A DNA stretch of 64,000 nucleotides from Herbaspirillum sp. (lineage in GTDB: Bacteria > Pseudomonadota > Gammaproteobacteria > Burkholderiales > Burkholderiaceae_D). The stretch is from positions 186,001 to 250,000 of the forward strand of contig NZ_JAGIBI010000001.1 in NCBI RefSeq assembly GCF_017744395.1, in the 5' to 3' direction. This document shows positions 61,975-64,000 of this stretch, one piece after another. The notes under the pieces are model-generated. The model made no database searches, was not told the DNA's origin, and saw only the letters and a list, made by a program, of their open reading frames with translations. Both the position numbers and the translations under genes were made by a program. Positions within the stretch are counted from its first letter, which is position 1; each line of letters begins with the position of its first letter.

Positions 61975-62271
61975 ATGCCATTCATCGATTTCGCCAAACA
62001 GGCCATGGCGCTGCCGGCTGCCTGGTCTTCATCCGTGGTCGGGGAAGTAGGGCCGGCCCGCATCAAAGTGCTGCGCATGGACCGGCGCCCATACCCGGAA
62101 GAATCCCATGCGTACAACGAGGCATTGATCGTCATTGACGGCAAGCTGGAGCTGGACCTCGAGGGTGAGGCGCTTACTATCGCCAGTGGGGAAATGTATG
62201 TGGTTGCGGCAGGGACGCCGCATCGGGTCAGGGAGGGGAGCTACGGGACACTGGTTATTGTCGACCTCTAG
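61975..62271 (+). CDS. Small cupin-domain protein
   Basis: A 98-residue single cupin barrel. The two motifs read YPEESHAYNEALIVIDGKLELDLEG and GEMYVVAAGTPHRV; the first keeps His and Glu and the second keeps His, so a metal site is possible. No clear ribosome-binding site precedes the ATG. Function unknown; such proteins may be sugar isomerases, dioxygenases or binding proteins. Confidence 0.75.
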   Translation: MPFIDFAKQAMALPAAWSSSVVGEVGPARIKVLRMDRRPYPEESHAYNEALIVIDGKLELDLEGEALTIASGEMYVVAAGTPHRVREGSYGTLVIVDL

Positions 62272-62414
62272 TGATGCGCAGCGGTTTTTGCATGAAAAAT
62301 GCCCTCGTTTAACCCTCAATGCATTATTCCAGCGTTTACCCTAAGCCTGCCCCTTACTTTGCAGGAAAGGGGTGACTCCCGGTTAACGTGTGTAACTGAC
62401 TTTCAGGAAATCTT

Positions 62415-62849
62415 ATGCTTAAGAAAATGATATTGGCTGCAAGCTTGGCTATGTCGCTGGGCCAGGCCTTTGCCATGGAGTTGTATTTCACGGTCAGTTA
62501 TCAAAGCTATCCACTGGATACGCCCAACAACGCCGGCCGCGACATCGTTTTTGAAAAAAAGCCGATCCATCTTTCCGTGAGCGAAAACAACGAAGCGCTT
62601 GTGACAGAGGCCAAGAACCTCAAAAAGGCATACATCGACTACGTGAAGGCAACGTATCCGGCCTACATTGAGCGCGTGCTGAAATCCAAATATCACGACA
62701 ACCTGGAGTCGCATTTGGATGCCAACGTCAATGTTGCCTACTTCGGGACGGCAGCCAAGGCGCAGGCCGACATCGCAGACAATATCGAGCACGCCAAGAA
62801 ACTGGGATTTTCGATTGTCGAGTCCAGGGGATTTAGCTACAAGAAGTGA
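62415..62849 (+). CDS. Secreted small protein of unknown function
   Basis: A 144-residue protein with a clear signal peptide (MLKKMILAASLAMSLGQAFA, cleavage before MELY). The mature 124 residues are mixed and Lys/Ala-rich, with no Cys and a helical C-terminal half. AGGAAA lies 6-8 bases before the start. I do not recognise a family. It is monocistronic; a GC-rich hairpin (62862-62883) lies 13 bases after its stop. Confidence 0.7.
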   Translation: MLKKMILAASLAMSLGQAFAMELYFTVSYQSYPLDTPNNAGRDIVFEKKPIHLSVSENNEALVTEAKNLKKAYIDYVKATYPAYIERVLKSKYHDNLESHLDANVNVAYFGTAAKAQADIADNIEHAKKLGFSIVESRGFSYKK

Positions 62850-62861
62850 TCATTTTTTTGG

Positions 62862-62883
62862 GGTGGCGGGCAAGCCCGCCACC
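62862..62883. other. GC-rich hairpin between two convergent small genes
   Basis: GGTGGCGGG and CCCGCCACC pair around CAAG. A T7 run lies on the left side, upstream on the plus strand, so it is not a standard terminator for either flanking gene, though it sits between their convergent ends. Confidence 0.5.
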
Positions 62884-62930
62884 GGAGGGGAGGCGGGGGG
62901 AGAAATCTTTCTGCGTTGTCGCCTGCGCGC

Positions 62931-63098
62931 TCAGAGCGCCTCTTCTTTCCTTTGCCTGGCTTCTTCCCTCGCATCTTCCATTAGCCGCCGGGTATCCACT
63001 TTCTCCCGAAGATAGGCTGCATGCGCTTCCCGGCTGAGGGGCGCGGTCGTCATCAATTCCTTCAGATCTACCGTGCTTTCGTTGTATCGCTGATACAT
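62931..63098 (-). CDS. Small 55-residue charged protein
   Basis: A short gene with AGGAG 6 bases upstream of ATG 63098. It opens MYQRYNESTVDLKELMTTAP and ends EEARQRKEEAL. The C-terminal half is strongly helical and rich in Glu/Arg. The good ribosome-binding site and amphipathic composition support a real protein. No family recognised. Confidence 0.6.
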   Translation of the reverse strand: MYQRYNESTVDLKELMTTAPLSREAHAAYLREKVDTRRLMEDAREEARQRKEEAL

Positions 63099-63161
63099 GG
63101 CTGCTCCTGATTGAAAGGGATTCCCTGTCTTTTTACCACGGATTGAAGGAAGTGTTGTGTT

Positions 63162-63902
63162 TCAGGCCGCCTCCCTGCCTGGCGCCACCGAAGCCCCGAT
63201 GATGCCGTGCCGCTGCAATGCTCCGGCGACAAAGCCATTAGCCTTCATCTTTTCCACAAACGCCGACAGGAATGCGGCCGCCTCCGGACCGCGGCTCTTG
63301 GGTGTGCCCATTGCCTGCCGGATCACCATGAAGCGTTCATTGAGCAGGCGCAGGCCGCCAAGCTGGGCGGCGTCGTGTTCCAACTGCTGTTTGACGCCGG
63401 CCGCGACTTCCGCGCCTTCCTTGAGGAAGAAATCGACGACGGCAGGCGAGGTGGGGGCGCGCAGGATGGTTGCGTTTTGCAGGGTGCGGGTCAGGTAGAG
63501 GTCGTATGCGCTGCCTTTGCCGACCACTACCCGATGGCCGGCGACGTCGACTTCGTCGTTGCTGCGCAGCGGGGAATCGTTCTTGACCAGGTAGAAGCCC
63601 TCGATCAGCACATAGGCATCGGTGAAGGCGATCTGTTCGCCCCGCACCGGGTCGATGGCGAAGAAACCGAAATCGGCCTGCTCCGCCGCTACCGCTTCCA
63701 CCGACTTGCCGGCGGCATCGAACACGACCAGTTCCAGTTCGGCATCGAGTTCCTTCGCCAAGGCGCGAGCCAGGTCGACCGAAACGCCGCAGGGCGCGCC
63801 GGAGGCATCCTTGTTGGCGAGGATGGGGTTGCCCAGGTTGATCGAGGCGCGCAGCTTGCCGGTCGGGGTGAAGGCGGAGCGGATGTGGGGAGTCAGGTGC
63901 AT
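63162..63902 (-). CDS. Solute-binding-family protein without signal peptide
   Basis: A 246-residue type 2 periplasmic-binding fold (family 3, polar amino-acid type): GKLRASINLGNPILAN, GVSVDLARALAKEL, EQADFGFFAIDPVRGEQIAFT, GKGSAYDLYLTR. The protein starts MHLTPHIRSAFTPTGKLR with no hydrophobic leader, so it should remain in the cytoplasm. It ends 17 bases from a gene on the same strand at the window edge. It may bind an amino acid as a sensor or act as an enzyme; unknown. Confidence 0.75.
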   Translation of the reverse strand: MHLTPHIRSAFTPTGKLRASINLGNPILANKDASGAPCGVSVDLARALAKELDAELELVVFDAAGKSVEAVAAEQADFGFFAIDPVRGEQIAFTDAYVLIEGFYLVKNDSPLRSNDEVDVAGHRVVVGKGSAYDLYLTRTLQNATILRAPTSPAVVDFFLKEGAEVAAGVKQQLEHDAAQLGGLRLLNERFMVIRQAMGTPKSRGPEAAAFLSAFVEKMKANGFVAGALQRHGIIGASVAPGREAA

Positions 63903-63919
63903 GGCCGGTTCGGTGGATG

Positions 63920-64000
63920 TCAGGGTTGAAGGATGTCTCCGATCTTGGCGATGGAAGACAGGGTGTATTGCAGGTGTTCTTTCATGAACGCCGAGGCTTC
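63920..64000 (-). CDS. C-terminal fragment of a gene cut by the window edge
   Basis: The last 26 codons read EASAFMKEHLQYTLSSIAKI and then GDILQP before TGA at 63920. The helical end with MKEHL would suit the C-terminus of a GntR/FCD regulator, but 26 residues are too few to assign a family. It lies 17 bases upstream of the binding-protein gene on the same strand, so the two are probably co-transcribed. Confidence 0.5.
   Translation of the reverse strand, partial: EASAFMKEHLQYTLSSIAKIGDILQP

Noticed and set aside
62862-62883. Hairpin considered as a terminator of the 62415-62849 gene
   Set aside because: The T-run is on the 5' side of the stem on the plus strand and no U-run follows on either strand.

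Overview
The window is a chromosomal segment of a high-GC betaproteobacterium. The order ppc (divergent) / hemC-hemD-hemX-hemY / ppa, the liv and argH genes, a NasA/NirBD nitrate-assimilation operon and an oxidative D-xylose operon all fit Oxalobacteraceae, most likely Herbaspirillum or a close relative. This placement rests on gene content and order, not on a database match. Coding density is high, and base composition is uniform except for one lower-GC block at about 32.5-40.2 kb.

Layout. 1-3.4 kb: branched-chain amino-acid ABC transporter (livK-livH-livM-livG, minus strand, cut by the window edge). 3.7-7.3 kb: argH, an HDOD signalling protein and a secreted dienelactone-hydrolase-like protein. 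7.7-15.8 kb: ppc, then divergent hemCDXY, then ppa. 15.9-22 kb: a MarR regulator divergent from an EamA exporter with two operator-like palindromes, then prfC, a DUF3300 protein, a GNAT acetyltransferase and a DUF3224 protein. 22-27.5 kb: a LysR regulator divergent from a tightly packed six-gene operon (ketopantoate-reductase-like, VOC, MaoC, family III CoA-transferase, shikimate-dehydrogenase-like, type II dehydroquinase), whose pathway I cannot name. 28-31.5 kb: a YadA-type trimeric autotransporter coupled to a DUF4019 protein.

31.5-40.4 kb is a recombination hot spot. It holds decayed tRNA-like fragments around a terminator, a chemoreceptor gene that has lost its signalling domain, and a 7.6-kb genomic island in the 3' part of a tRNA-Arg(UCU) gene, bounded by a perfect 73-bp direct repeat. 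The island carries two tandem tyrosine recombinases, one serine recombinase and several genes I do not recognise: a coiled-coil two-helix membrane protein, a 36-residue peptide, a 233-residue protein, a 279-residue protein and a membrane-anchored 243-residue protein. These are the best candidates here for an undescribed system, possibly phage defence, but no function is shown by the sequence.

40.4-49.2 kb: nitrate/nitrite assimilation operon (transporter, nirB, nirD, FAD reductase, nasA). Its control region can be read in full: an NtrC-like site, a near-perfect sigma-54 promoter, a two-hairpin ANTAR (NasR/NasT-type) leader and a terminator in front of the first gene. 49-51 kb: YnfA-like and MgtC-like membrane proteins and a secreted GH16 glycosidase. 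51-61.7 kb: D-xylose uptake and oxidation (xylFGH ABC importer, D-xylose dehydrogenase, xylonate dehydratase, a lactonase-like amidohydrolase, the divergent XylR-type regulator and an aldose epimerase). 61.8-64 kb: a REP-like inverted repeat, small proteins including one of 55 residues, a solute-binding-like protein without a signal peptide, and a gene fragment at the window edge.
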